Shown here: positions 1-7,010 of the stretch, piece after piece
How the letters are laid out: each line of letters begins with the position of its first letter
Position numbering within the stretch: position 1 is the first letter of the stretch
Assembly: GCA_947448095.1 (NCBI GenBank)
Contig: CANFNN010000063.1
Coordinates: 1-12,447, forward strand
DNA: 12,447 nt
From: Bacteriovoracaceae bacterium
GTDB lineage: Bacteria > Bdellovibrionota > Bacteriovoracia > Bacteriovoracales > Bacteriovoracaceae
Direction of reading: 5' to 3'
The notes under the pieces: generated by a model
Told to the model about the DNA's origin: nothing
Seen by the model: only the letters and a program-made list of their open reading frames with translations
The model's database searches: none
Made by a program: the position numbers and the translations under genes

Positions 1-441
1 CAATTAATTAAAGAGATTGAAGAACTAACAAAAAATGCAACTGGTCTCAATTTAACATTTGCCTTCAGCTATGGTGGTCGTGCGGAGATTTTGAGAGCGG
101 TAAATTTGTTTCATTCTGAAAATGCGAAAAAAGAAATGACTGAATCAGACCTTAATTCATTTATGTACCGACCAGAGACTGGTGACGTTGATCTAATGAT
201 TCGCACAGGTGGCGAGCAGCGGATTTCGAACTTTCTTTTATGGCAAATGGCCTATGCCGAACTTTATTTTACTCCAACAAAATGGCCTGAATTTTCAACA
301 GGTGAGCTAAAAAAAATCATTCACAACGTCTCAAGCCGAGAAAGAAGGTTTGGAAACATTAGCGCGCAGTCAGGATTAATGGATTCTACTGAACGAGCCG
401 AGGCTAACAAGGCTTCATTTCTCAAAGGGATCAATTCCTAA
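1..441 (+). CDS. uppS: Undecaprenyl diphosphate synthase (partial, 5' end missing)
   Basis: This is the C-terminal 146 codons of a cis-prenyltransferase that adds isopentenyl units to farnesyl diphosphate to make undecaprenyl diphosphate, the lipid carrier for peptidoglycan and other surface polymers. The reading frame is open from base 1, so the start and roughly the first 100 residues (family length about 250), including the catalytic Asp region, lie upstream of the window. Visible motifs, numbered within the fragment, are YGGRAEI (24-30) and the family signature DLMIRTGGEQRISNF (64-78), whose arginines bind the diphosphate. AYAELYF follows, and its Glu (E87) matches the Mg-binding Glu of the family. 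The stop overlaps the cdsA start as TAATG, which indicates translational coupling. The TTG at 91 is internal and is not the true start. The assignment is very secure. Confidence 0.96.
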   Translation, partial: QLIKEIEELTKNATGLNLTFAFSYGGRAEILRAVNLFHSENAKKEMTESDLNSFMYRPETGDVDLMIRTGGEQRISNFLLWQMAYAELYFTPTKWPEFSTGELKKIIHNVSSRERRFGNISAQSGLMDSTERAEANKASFLKGINS

Positions 442-1262
442 TGTCTAATACTAAAACTCGTATCATTTCAGGCTTAGTGCTTCTTTTAATTGTCGTTTTT
501 AGCGTGATTAGTGGTCCCAAGGCTTGTTTGACTTTTATGGGGGTTGTTGGACTACTCGTAATTGATGAGTTGATTATTAATTTTTATGATCAGCGTAGGA
601 ATTCGAAGAAATACGTTCTTGCTCAGAGCTTTTATATAATTGGTTACTATTTTTTTAATTTTTACCAAATCAGCCAGTCTTCATTTAGTTTTTGGAATTC
701 TGCCGGCATCGTGCTGAATGTTCTACTCTTGGGGTATCTCTTTTTGATTTATAAAAAGTCTGAGACTCTACTTAAGGTCTTTAGAGCGACTTCTTGGCTG
801 ACAGGACTCATCATACTCATTCCTTTGCTCTGCTTGAGCTACATTGTTCATCTCGATAACTGGAAATTATTCTTAGTTGGACTGATGATTTTGAATTTCA
901 TGGTGGATACTGCTGCATATTTTACGGGTAAGAAATTTGGAAAACATAAGCTGTGGGAATCTGTTAGTCCCAAAAAGACGGTTGAAGGTGCAATTGGTGG
1001 TGTTTTTTTCTCAGTACTAACGACTTATTTCTTCTGGAAGCATTTCATCTCTGAAGTGACTCCATTTATGATTGTTGCTTTTACCATTATTGCTTGCAGT
1101 TCTCAGATTGGAGATCTTGTTCAGTCTAAACTCAAGCGTCAGTTTGAAATAAAAGATAGTTCGTCCCTTATTCCAGGCCATGGCGGCGTGTACGACAGAG
1201 TTGATAGTCTGCTCTTCGTGGCCCCTTTTTATGCCTTCTTTTTGATGGCAACTTTTCAATAA
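441..1262 (+). CDS. cdsA: Phosphatidate cytidylyltransferase (CDP-diglyceride synthase)
   Basis: This integral membrane enzyme makes CDP-diacylglycerol from phosphatidic acid and CTP, the branch point for all bacterial phospholipids. The 273-residue protein is almost entirely hydrophobic, with several membrane segments from residue 8 onward. It carries D156-TAAYFTGKKFG, SPKKTVEG (176-183) and the CdsA family signature at 229-255 (S-K-L-K-R ... K-D ... PGHGG-x-x-D-R-x-D). Length is normal for the family. The ATG at 441 shares a TAATG overlap with the uppS stop. The rseP start follows 9 bases after the cdsA stop. In many proteobacteria dxr lies between cdsA and rseP; it is absent here. Start and function are both well supported. 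Confidence 0.96.
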   Translation: MSNTKTRIISGLVLLLIVVFSVISGPKACLTFMGVVGLLVIDELIINFYDQRRNSKKYVLAQSFYIIGYYFFNFYQISQSSFSFWNSAGIVLNVLLLGYLFLIYKKSETLLKVFRATSWLTGLIILIPLLCLSYIVHLDNWKLFLVGLMILNFMVDTAAYFTGKKFGKHKLWESVSPKKTVEGAIGGVFFSVLTTYFFWKHFISEVTPFMIVAFTIIACSSQIGDLVQSKLKRQFEIKDSSSLIPGHGGVYDRVDSLLFVAPFYAFFLMATFQ

Positions 1263-1271
1263 GGATTCGAT

Positions 1272-2821
1272 ATGCTTCAAGGCGTTTTGATTTTCATCAT
1301 ATTTCTAGGTCCTCTTATATTCTTTCATGAGTTAGGCCATTTCTTTTTTGCTCGGCTTTTTGGCGTGAGAGTAGAAGTCTTTTCTATTGGTTTTGGACCT
1401 AAGATTTTTAAACACGTACGTAAAGGTACAGAATACGCCATTTCTATTATTCCTTTGGGTGGCTACGTTAAGATGTTTGGTGATGATCCTTTTTCTGAAA
1501 CTCCTTTGAGCGATGAAGATAAGAAAGTTGCCTTTAATTTTAAAAGTAAGTGGGCAAGATTCTGGATTGTGTTTGGTGGGCCTCTTGCAAATTTAATTCT
1601 GGCCTATGTTTTATATGTTGGGCTTTTGGCGGGCGGGGAAAAAGTTCCTGAAACGAAAGTTGGCGTTGTTACTGAGAAATCAGTCTTGTTTCAAAAGGGC
1701 CTTCGTACTGGCGACGTTTTGATTGGTATCAATGATGAAAAGATTTTGAGTTTTGATGATTTTAATATCAAGGGTTCTAAAATCGAAAAAATCACGGTTA
1801 AAAGGGCTGACCAAAAAATTGAAATGGCGGTTAATTTAGACCTAGAACCTTTCATCGAAGAATTTGTCAGTTTGGTATCAGTTGTAAAACGTCCCATTGT
1901 TACCAATAGTAAGGGAGAGAGATTCTATTTGTCTTTGAACCAAAAGCCGACTGATCTTACTTCTTCCTTTGAAGAGATGAGTTCACTCTTTAAAGGTACT
2001 GCCTACCTTTATAGTTTTAAGCAAACTGATGAGAAAATAGAAATTGACGCTTCTAGTGAATCACTCATTTCAGCTGATCCAACTAAAAATTTATTGGATA
2101 TTCTTTTAGGCTTAGGTTTTTATCCTTTAGATCTAACGGTAAAAAATATTGTGATGTCTTCACCTGCGGACAAAGCAGGTCTTAAAAAAGGCGACATTCT
2201 ATTAAAAATTGAAGGCATTAATCTTAGAAGTTTTGAAGAGTTGAGAGTTTCTCTTCAGAAGTTTGAAGACGGAAAAGCGGTTAATGTTTCTATTTTGTCT
2301 GATGGCGTAGAGGTTACAAAACAAATTATCCCAGAAGTGAAGGTTGTTGATAAAAAGAAAACAAAAATAATCGGGATTGAAAGTGGGGTTGAGTACATTC
2401 CACCGAAACTAGTTATCTCGAAAGCAGACTCATTCGGAGCCGCACTTTCTGGTGCTTTCGTTCGTACATGGGATGGAGTGATTAAGACTTTTAATGGTTA
2501 CAAAAAACTCATTACCCGAGAAGTGTCTTTAAATAACATTGGCGGTCCGCTCGCTATCGGTAAGGTTGCCTCGGATTCATTCAATATTAGCTTGTCGATG
2601 TTTTTTCGCTTAATGGCAGTTATTTCGATCAATCTTGGTGTTATTAACCTTTTCCGATACCAGTCCTTGATGGCGGGCACATAATGTTTCTTATTTTCGA
2701 AACTATTAATCGTGGTCCCTTATCTAGAAGAAAAGTTGAAATCGCTCAACGTGTGGGTGTTTCGTTATTATTCTTTTTAATATTTATTGCTCTATTTAAC
2801 GACATAACAAGATTGTTTTAA
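1272..2821 (+). pseudogene. rseP: Site-2 intramembrane zinc protease RseP, interrupted by a -1 frameshift
   Basis: RseP cleaves anti-sigma factors and leftover signal peptides within the inner membrane. The first frame (1272-2684, 470 codons) has the zinc site HELGH (19-23) in the first membrane helix, FGGPLANLIL (101-110), two PDZ-like regions (about 125-165 and 285-345), and NNIGGPLAIGKVASD before the last helices. After L460 the frame goes wrong, giving 10 odd residues and a TAA at 2682-2684. From 2654 the -1 frame continues at once with PIPVLDGGH, which holds the second zinc ligand, and runs to TAA at 2819-2821, ending in ALFNDITRLF as in known RseP proteins. Restoring one T in the T run at 2650-2653 gives a 516-residue protein. 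AAGGA at 1261-1265 is the ribosome site for the ATG at 1272. The break is either a sequencing error or a real loss; the family identity is certain. Confidence 0.93.
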
Positions 2822-2823
2822 AT

Positions 2824-3450
2824 TTGACCTGTTTATTTATTGATTCCACTTATGATGTGACTCTTGGGATTTTAGATCATCATCTAAGCTGGACTAAATT
2901 TGAGAATTTTTCAGGCCAGAAGGCTTCTTCAGTCATCCAAAAAGAAGCCCACAATTTACTTAAGTCTTCTTCATTAAAGATTTCTGATATTTCCACGGTT
3001 ATTAGTGTTGCTGGACCTGGTTTTTATACAGGGCTTAGACTCTCAGAAGGCTTTGCAGATGTTTTGCTCTTCTTTGGGATTAAGCATTACTCATTCTTTA
3101 GTTATGATATTCCGCATCTCGCTGGAGTCAAAAGTGGCACTTGGATGACCAAGGCCTATCGCGGGGAATATTTTTTTCATTTTTGGGATGGGGAAATATC
3201 TCGCAATGAACTCGTAGCCGCTAAGGAACTTGAAAAATTTCTTCACCACGTGGATAAGTCCAATTTTTATATTCACTCAGATTCGGCCATTGATGATTTT
3301 TCACGAAACTTGATTCCTCCATGCTTGTCAACTTTTGATCTATTGAAAGAAAAATCTCAAATCATCTTTTCACAAATTCTTAATTCTGAATCTAAAGTAG
3401 AATCCTATTATTTTAGAGCTCCTGAAGACGAATTTAAAGTGAGTGTATGA
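2824..3450 (+). CDS. tsaB: TsaB-like protein (tRNA t6A modification, YeaZ family)
   Basis: TsaB is the non-catalytic, actin-fold partner of TsaD in making N6-threonylcarbamoyl-adenosine at position 37 of ANN-decoding tRNAs. This 208-residue protein starts with CLFIDSTYDVTLGIL, matching the 'IDTS' first strand of the ASKHA fold. It has AGPGFYTGLRLS at 63-74, a variant of the family motif GPGSFTGLR, then AYRGEYFFHF, like the 'DARRGEVY' segment. The C-terminal half is divergent, so function rests mainly on these motifs. The TTG start at 2824 lies 2 bases after the restored rseP stop and lacks a clear Shine-Dalgarno site, suggesting translation coupled to rseP. The stop overlaps the next gene as ATGA. 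I am fairly sure of the family and less sure that it is fully functional. Confidence 0.8.
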   Translation: MTCLFIDSTYDVTLGILDHHLSWTKFENFSGQKASSVIQKEAHNLLKSSSLKISDISTVISVAGPGFYTGLRLSEGFADVLLFFGIKHYSFFSYDIPHLAGVKSGTWMTKAYRGEYFFHFWDGEISRNELVAAKELEKFLHHVDKSNFYIHSDSAIDDFSRNLIPPCLSTFDLLKEKSQIIFSQILNSESKVESYYFRAPEDEFKVSV

Positions 3451-4115
3451 GACGCTTCTCTTTTTTACCCGCTGAGCTTATTTATGGTTTTTTAATTCTC
3501 TGGATCTATGCTTGTTTGAACTGGAGCTTTGGCCATAAAGCTTTAATCAGTATTCTCTTGGTTACGGTTTTTTATGCCTTAAGAAGATCCTCCATTCCCT
3601 ATAGAGATACTTTAAAAAACAATGGTGAAATTTTTCTCTCACCCGTTCATGGAATTGTGCAATCTATACGGCGAGATACTTCGACATGGGACGATGTACC
3701 CTTTACTCATGAAGTTAGGATTTCAATCGGCCCGTGGGATGAAAAAGGCCTCTATCTGCCCACTTCTGGAGAAGTGAGTTTTCTTAAGGCCAATCGAGGC
3801 AATAAAATTCCTCGCTACTCTGACTCCCAGAATTTTTATCTTCCTGCGACCGAAATCGCTCATACTGATTTTATTCTGACTTCTAAAAATCTCACTAAGA
3901 CGCTAATGCGTTTTATTGATTGCACATATGGTCAGAGACCGTCTATCTGGCTGAAATCGGGAGATCGTGGTCGTGGGGCTGCTTGTTTTGGTTATTACCC
4001 TTTTGGGGGAACTTTAATAATTTATCTTCCACAAAATAGCGATATATTGGTATTTGAAAAAGAGCGAGTTGTGCCAGGTCAAACCGTGATTGCGGCTCTA
4101 AAAGATGTTAAATAA
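3447..4115 (+). CDS. Phosphatidylserine decarboxylase-like protein lacking catalytic residues
   Basis: The 222-residue protein has the layout of the short (archaeal-type, Psd-II-like) phosphatidylserine decarboxylases. There is a hydrophobic N-terminal region (about 9-46), LSPVHGIV (64-71) where the family has SPADGxV, VRISIGPWDEKGLYLPTSGEV (90-110) where it has SPxDxH...P..G, and FGGTLIIYLP (186-195) where it has FGSxVxxxLP. A typical ending, VVPGQTVIAAL, follows. The active-site Asp is therefore His, the His of SPxDxH is missing, and the Ser that is cleaved to form the pyruvoyl group is Gly. By family knowledge such a protein cannot mature or decarboxylate in the usual way. Its ATGA overlap with the tsaB-like gene and position 11 bases before pssA suggest a phospholipid-related role, which is inference. 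Confidence 0.75.
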   Translation: MRRFSFLPAELIYGFLILWIYACLNWSFGHKALISILLVTVFYALRRSSIPYRDTLKNNGEIFLSPVHGIVQSIRRDTSTWDDVPFTHEVRISIGPWDEKGLYLPTSGEVSFLKANRGNKIPRYSDSQNFYLPATEIAHTDFILTSKNLTKTLMRFIDCTYGQRPSIWLKSGDRGRGAACFGYYPFGGTLIIYLPQNSDILVFEKERVVPGQTVIAALKDVK

Positions 4116-4126
4116 GGAATAAAGTT

Positions 4127-4879
4127 ATGTTGATTGAAAATCGTCGGTGGGCTTTCTTTTTACCAAATACGTTTACGGCACTCAATATGGCCTGTGGCTT
4201 TGCTGCTATTCTTCATGGTTTTCATGGAGAATTCTATAAAGCTTGTATGTTTATTATTCTCGGAGCCGTGTTTGATATGGTGGATGGTAGAGTCGCCCGT
4301 ATGACTAATACCGAATCGGCTTTTGGTGAGCAGTTTGATTCAATGAGTGATCTTGTCTCTTTTGGTGTCTCGCCAGCGATTGTTTATTACTTTCGTTTTT
4401 TAAATGAAGCGGGAAGACCTGGAATGGTAGCGGCGTTCTTTTTTATTTTATGTGGCGCTTTAAGGTTGGCACGATTTAATGCCAATATTGATAAAAACAA
4501 ATCTGATTATTTCCAGGGCTTACCAATTCCTGGAGGAGCTACTGCTGTGGTGGCGATGATTCTTGTTTCCCTCGGAATTCCCGAAATCATCGACTATAAA
4601 CCTTTAACTGTTGGCTACCTTCTTTTTTATGCCATCTTAATGGTTTCAAACATCCCTTTTCCAAGTTTTAAAAAATCGCAATGGGCAAAGAAAAATAAAA
4701 AACAAGTTTTGATGGTTATCTTTTTGATCCTCGCTTCGCTGTTTGTTTATGAGGAAGTGATGATTCCCGTAATCATTACTCTGTACGTTGTGATTTCACT
4801 TTTATATTTTCTTACCCACCGTAAAAAATTCGAAGGAATTTTTGAGTGGCACGAAGAAATTGACTCTGAAGAAAAGTGA
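4127..4879 (+). CDS. pssA: CDP-diacylglycerol-serine O-phosphatidyltransferase (PssA, type II)
   Basis: This membrane enzyme joins serine to CDP-diacylglycerol to give phosphatidylserine, using the product of cdsA from the same cluster. The full CDP-alcohol phosphatidyltransferase motif is present: D50, D53-G54, A57-R58, G67, D71 and D75 with correct spacing. FLPNTFTALNMACGFAAI (11-28) and GAVFDMVDGR around the motif resemble the Bacillus-type (type II) PssA rather than the peripheral E. coli enzyme. Several further membrane segments follow, and the tail is charged (EWHEEIDSEEK). Length (250) is normal. AAGGA at 4114-4118, overlapping the stop of the psd-like gene, is a good ribosome site for the ATG at 4127. 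Related alcohols such as inositol are possible substrates, but the sequence and the psd-like neighbour favour serine. Confidence 0.93.
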   Translation: MLIENRRWAFFLPNTFTALNMACGFAAILHGFHGEFYKACMFIILGAVFDMVDGRVARMTNTESAFGEQFDSMSDLVSFGVSPAIVYYFRFLNEAGRPGMVAAFFFILCGALRLARFNANIDKNKSDYFQGLPIPGGATAVVAMILVSLGIPEIIDYKPLTVGYLLFYAILMVSNIPFPSFKKSQWAKKNKKQVLMVIFLILASLFVYEEVMIPVIITLYVVISLLYFLTHRKKFEGIFEWHEEIDSEEK

Positions 4880-5643
4880 TTCATCACTATCGTCTAACCA
4901 TTCAGTATAAAGGCACCCGCTATTTTGGCTGGCAAATTCAAGCCGAGGGTGCTGGCATAACTGTTCAGGGTGAGTTGAATAAAGCGCTTACCAACATATC
5001 CAAGGCAAAAGCACACACAATGGGCTCAGGGCGCTCAGACGCCGGTGTTCACGCTCTTGGGCAAGTGGTGAAAGCTTCTATTGAGCTTGAAATCGAGCCA
5101 GAGAAATTACTAAAGGCCTTGAATGGACATTTACCGGAAGACATTCGGGTGATTGAGGCCAAGCTCTGCGCGCATGATTTTATGCCTACAGTGGATGCGG
5201 TTTCTAAAGAGTACCAATATCGTTTTACTTCGACCCGCCAGCCTACTGCTCTTCAGAATGATTTCATTGGTAACTATCCCTTTGAGGTAGATATTGAAAA
5301 AATGCGCCAGGCCTGCCAGTTATTGATAGGTGAGCATGATTTTGTGAATTATTTTTGCCAAGGCACCGAAGTCTCAAGCACTGTTCGTGAAATTTTTGAG
5401 TGTGAAATCATTACGGTTGCTCAGGCCAATTGGGGCATGCTTCCTGCTCACCATATTTTTCGGATTGTCGGAAACGGGTTTTTGAAGCAAATGGTAAGGC
5501 TCTTAATGGGAGCCGTCTGGAACGTGGGGCGAGGCAAAATATCGCTCGAGGAATTCGAATCTTCCCTGACTTCGGTCAAGATGGAGCGAATGGGGGCTAC
5601 TGCACCACCCCAAGGGCTCTATATGGTCCGCGTTAATTACTGA
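4876..5643 (+). CDS. truA: tRNA pseudouridine synthase A (positions 38-40)
   Basis: TruA isomerises uridines at tRNA positions 38, 39 and 40 in the anticodon arm. The 255-residue protein opens with YRLTIQYKGTRYFGWQ, typical of the family, and carries MGSGRSDAGVHALGQV, with D55 as the catalytic aspartate. Later it has SKEYQYRF, GEHDFVNYF and GNGFLKQMVRLLMGAVWNVGRGK, all standard TruA blocks. The GTG start at 4876 overlaps the pssA stop as GTGA, and translation from there gives the expected N-terminus. It is the last gene of the phospholipid cluster. I see no hairpin terminator after it; a promoter-like sequence for tig begins 17 bases past the stop. Confidence 0.96.
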   Translation: MIHHYRLTIQYKGTRYFGWQIQAEGAGITVQGELNKALTNISKAKAHTMGSGRSDAGVHALGQVVKASIELEIEPEKLLKALNGHLPEDIRVIEAKLCAHDFMPTVDAVSKEYQYRFTSTRQPTALQNDFIGNYPFEVDIEKMRQACQLLIGEHDFVNYFCQGTEVSSTVREIFECEIITVAQANWGMLPAHHIFRIVGNGFLKQMVRLLMGAVWNVGRGKISLEEFESSLTSVKMERMGATAPPQGLYMVRVNY

Positions 5644-5659
5644 TTCTCCTCTCAATAAA

Positions 5660-5687
5660 TTGACTTTTTTGCGTATTATGTTACAAA
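5660..5687 (+). promoter_or_regulatory. Candidate sigma-70-type promoter for tig
   Basis: TTGACT (5660-5665) and TACAAA (5682-5687) are separated by 16 bases, and a TG one base before the -10 element gives an extended -10. The site lies in the only gap (83 bases) between truA and tig, and would leave a 5' leader of about 30 bases containing the purine-rich ribosome site AAAGAGAGAA before the ATG at 5727. This is a consensus match by eye only. Confidence 0.45.
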
Positions 5688-5726
5688 AAACCACTCGAAA
5701 TTTTTATATTACCAAAGAGAGAATCT

Positions 5727-7010
5727 ATGTCTTACACGATCCAAAATGTTAACGACTGTACTAAGAAATTAATCTTCAACTTTGAGAAAGTAGATCTTTC
5801 TAAAGAAATCAAAGCTGCTGTCTTGGCCAAGCAAGCCGACTCAAATCTTAAAGGCTTCCGTAAAGGTAAAGCTCCTTTAGATATGGTTCAAAAAATGTTT
5901 GGACCACAAATTGAAAACGATGCTCTTCACCGTTTCATTTCAAACGAATATTTTGAAGCCGTTAAAAAAGAAAATATCCGTGCTGTTGGTTACCCACAGT
6001 TTGGTAACACAAAATTTGAAGCTGATAAGACAGTTGCTTTCGAAGCAACAGTTGAAGTGATTCCTGATTTTGAATTGAAAGATTATTCTAAATACACTTT
6101 TAAAAAAGAGTCTGAAACAGTTACGGAAGAAGATTTCGAAACTTTGAAGAAAAACTACCTTGCACCTAAAGCTGAAGTGACTGAAGTGACTGATGCTGGA
6201 CATAAATTGGCCAAAGGTGATTTCGCTGTTTTTAACTTCGAAGGTGAGAAAGCTGACGGTACAAAGCCAGAAAACATGAAGGCTGAAGACTACATGCTTG
6301 AAATCGGTTCTGGTCAATTTATTCCAGGATTCGAAGACGGAATGATTGGCCTTAAAAAAGGTGACAAAAAAGACGTTAAAGTAACTTTCCCGGCCGATTA
6401 CCATGAAGCAGAACTTAAGAACGCTCCAGTGACTTTCCATGTTGAGCTTCTTGAAATTAAAACAAAAAACTTTCCTGAATTCACAGATGAACTTGCAAAA
6501 GAGTTTGGCTTTGAATCTGTTGCTGACTTCAATGTAAAAAACAAAGAAAGAATGCAAGGTCAGAAAAAACGTGAAGTTCAATCTAAACTTCAGCAAGCAA
6601 TCCTTGAGAAACTAATCGAAGAAAATAAATTCGAAGTTCCTGTTGCTCTTATTGAAGATCAAAAAGTTGGCGTAAAACAAGACTTAACTAAGACTCTTAA
6701 ACAGCAAGGTTTTAACGATCAAATGATCGGTCTTTATTTCGAGCGTTGGAATGATGACGTTACAAACAAAGCATCTTTTCAAGTTCGTTCAGGTCTGATC
6801 CTTGATAAATTGGCCAAAAAATACAATATCGAAGCTTCTGAATCTGATCTTGATGCTAAAATCGACGAAATGGTCGCTCAGTCAGGAATGAAAAAAGAAG
6901 AAATTTCTAAATTCTACAAATCAAACGAAAGCGTTAAGAGAAATCTTATGTATTCTATTCGTGAAGAAAAAACTTTCACAGCTATTATGAAAGAGATGAA
7001 CGTTTCTTAA
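5727..7010 (+). CDS. tig: Trigger factor, ribosome-associated chaperone
   Basis: Trigger factor binds the ribosome exit site through protein L23 and shields nascent chains; it also has peptidyl-prolyl isomerase activity. The 427-residue protein has the ribosome-binding loop GFRKGKAP at 43-50. An FKBP-type PPIase domain spans about 150-245 (GDFAVFNFEG, IPGFEDGMIGLKKGD, VTFHVELLEIK), and a long charged helical C-terminal domain forms the chaperone arms. Length is normal. Codon use looks more uniform than in the neighbours (many GAA, AAA, GCT and CTT), which suits a highly expressed gene. It has its own promoter-like sequence and a strong downstream terminator, so it is probably monocistronic. 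clpP, clpX or lon, often found next to tig, are not nearby. Confidence 0.98.
   Translation: MSYTIQNVNDCTKKLIFNFEKVDLSKEIKAAVLAKQADSNLKGFRKGKAPLDMVQKMFGPQIENDALHRFISNEYFEAVKKENIRAVGYPQFGNTKFEADKTVAFEATVEVIPDFELKDYSKYTFKKESETVTEEDFETLKKNYLAPKAEVTEVTDAGHKLAKGDFAVFNFEGEKADGTKPENMKAEDYMLEIGSGQFIPGFEDGMIGLKKGDKKDVKVTFPADYHEAELKNAPVTFHVELLEIKTKNFPEFTDELAKEFGFESVADFNVKNKERMQGQKKREVQSKLQQAILEKLIEENKFEVPVALIEDQKVGVKQDLTKTLKQQGFNDQMIGLYFERWNDDVTNKASFQVRSGLILDKLAKKYNIEASESDLDAKIDEMVAQSGMKKEEISKFYKSNESVKRNLMYSIREEKTFTAIMKEMNVS

Noticed and set aside
91..441. Separate short gene starting at TTG 91
   Set aside because: The frame is open to base 1 and the upstream residues include the conserved UppS block FSYGGRAEI, so it is one truncated uppS.
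1017..1280. 87-codon minus-strand frame across the end of cdsA
   Set aside because: It is antisense to the CdsA signature motif, with no independent features.
2640..2665. Programmed -1 ribosomal frameshift site in rseP
   Set aside because: The zero-frame codons at the slip point (AAC CTT TTC) do not form an X-XXY-YYZ heptamer, and I see no strong hairpin just downstream. A missing T in a short homopolymer is simpler.
5430..5694. Short open frames overlapping the end of truA on both strands
   Set aside because: They are shadows of truA, with no ribosome site and no recognisable protein features.
5940..6596. 218-codon minus-strand open frame
   Set aside because: It lies fully inside tig on the opposite strand and is a Phe-rich product of tig's GAA/AAA codon bias, with no family features.
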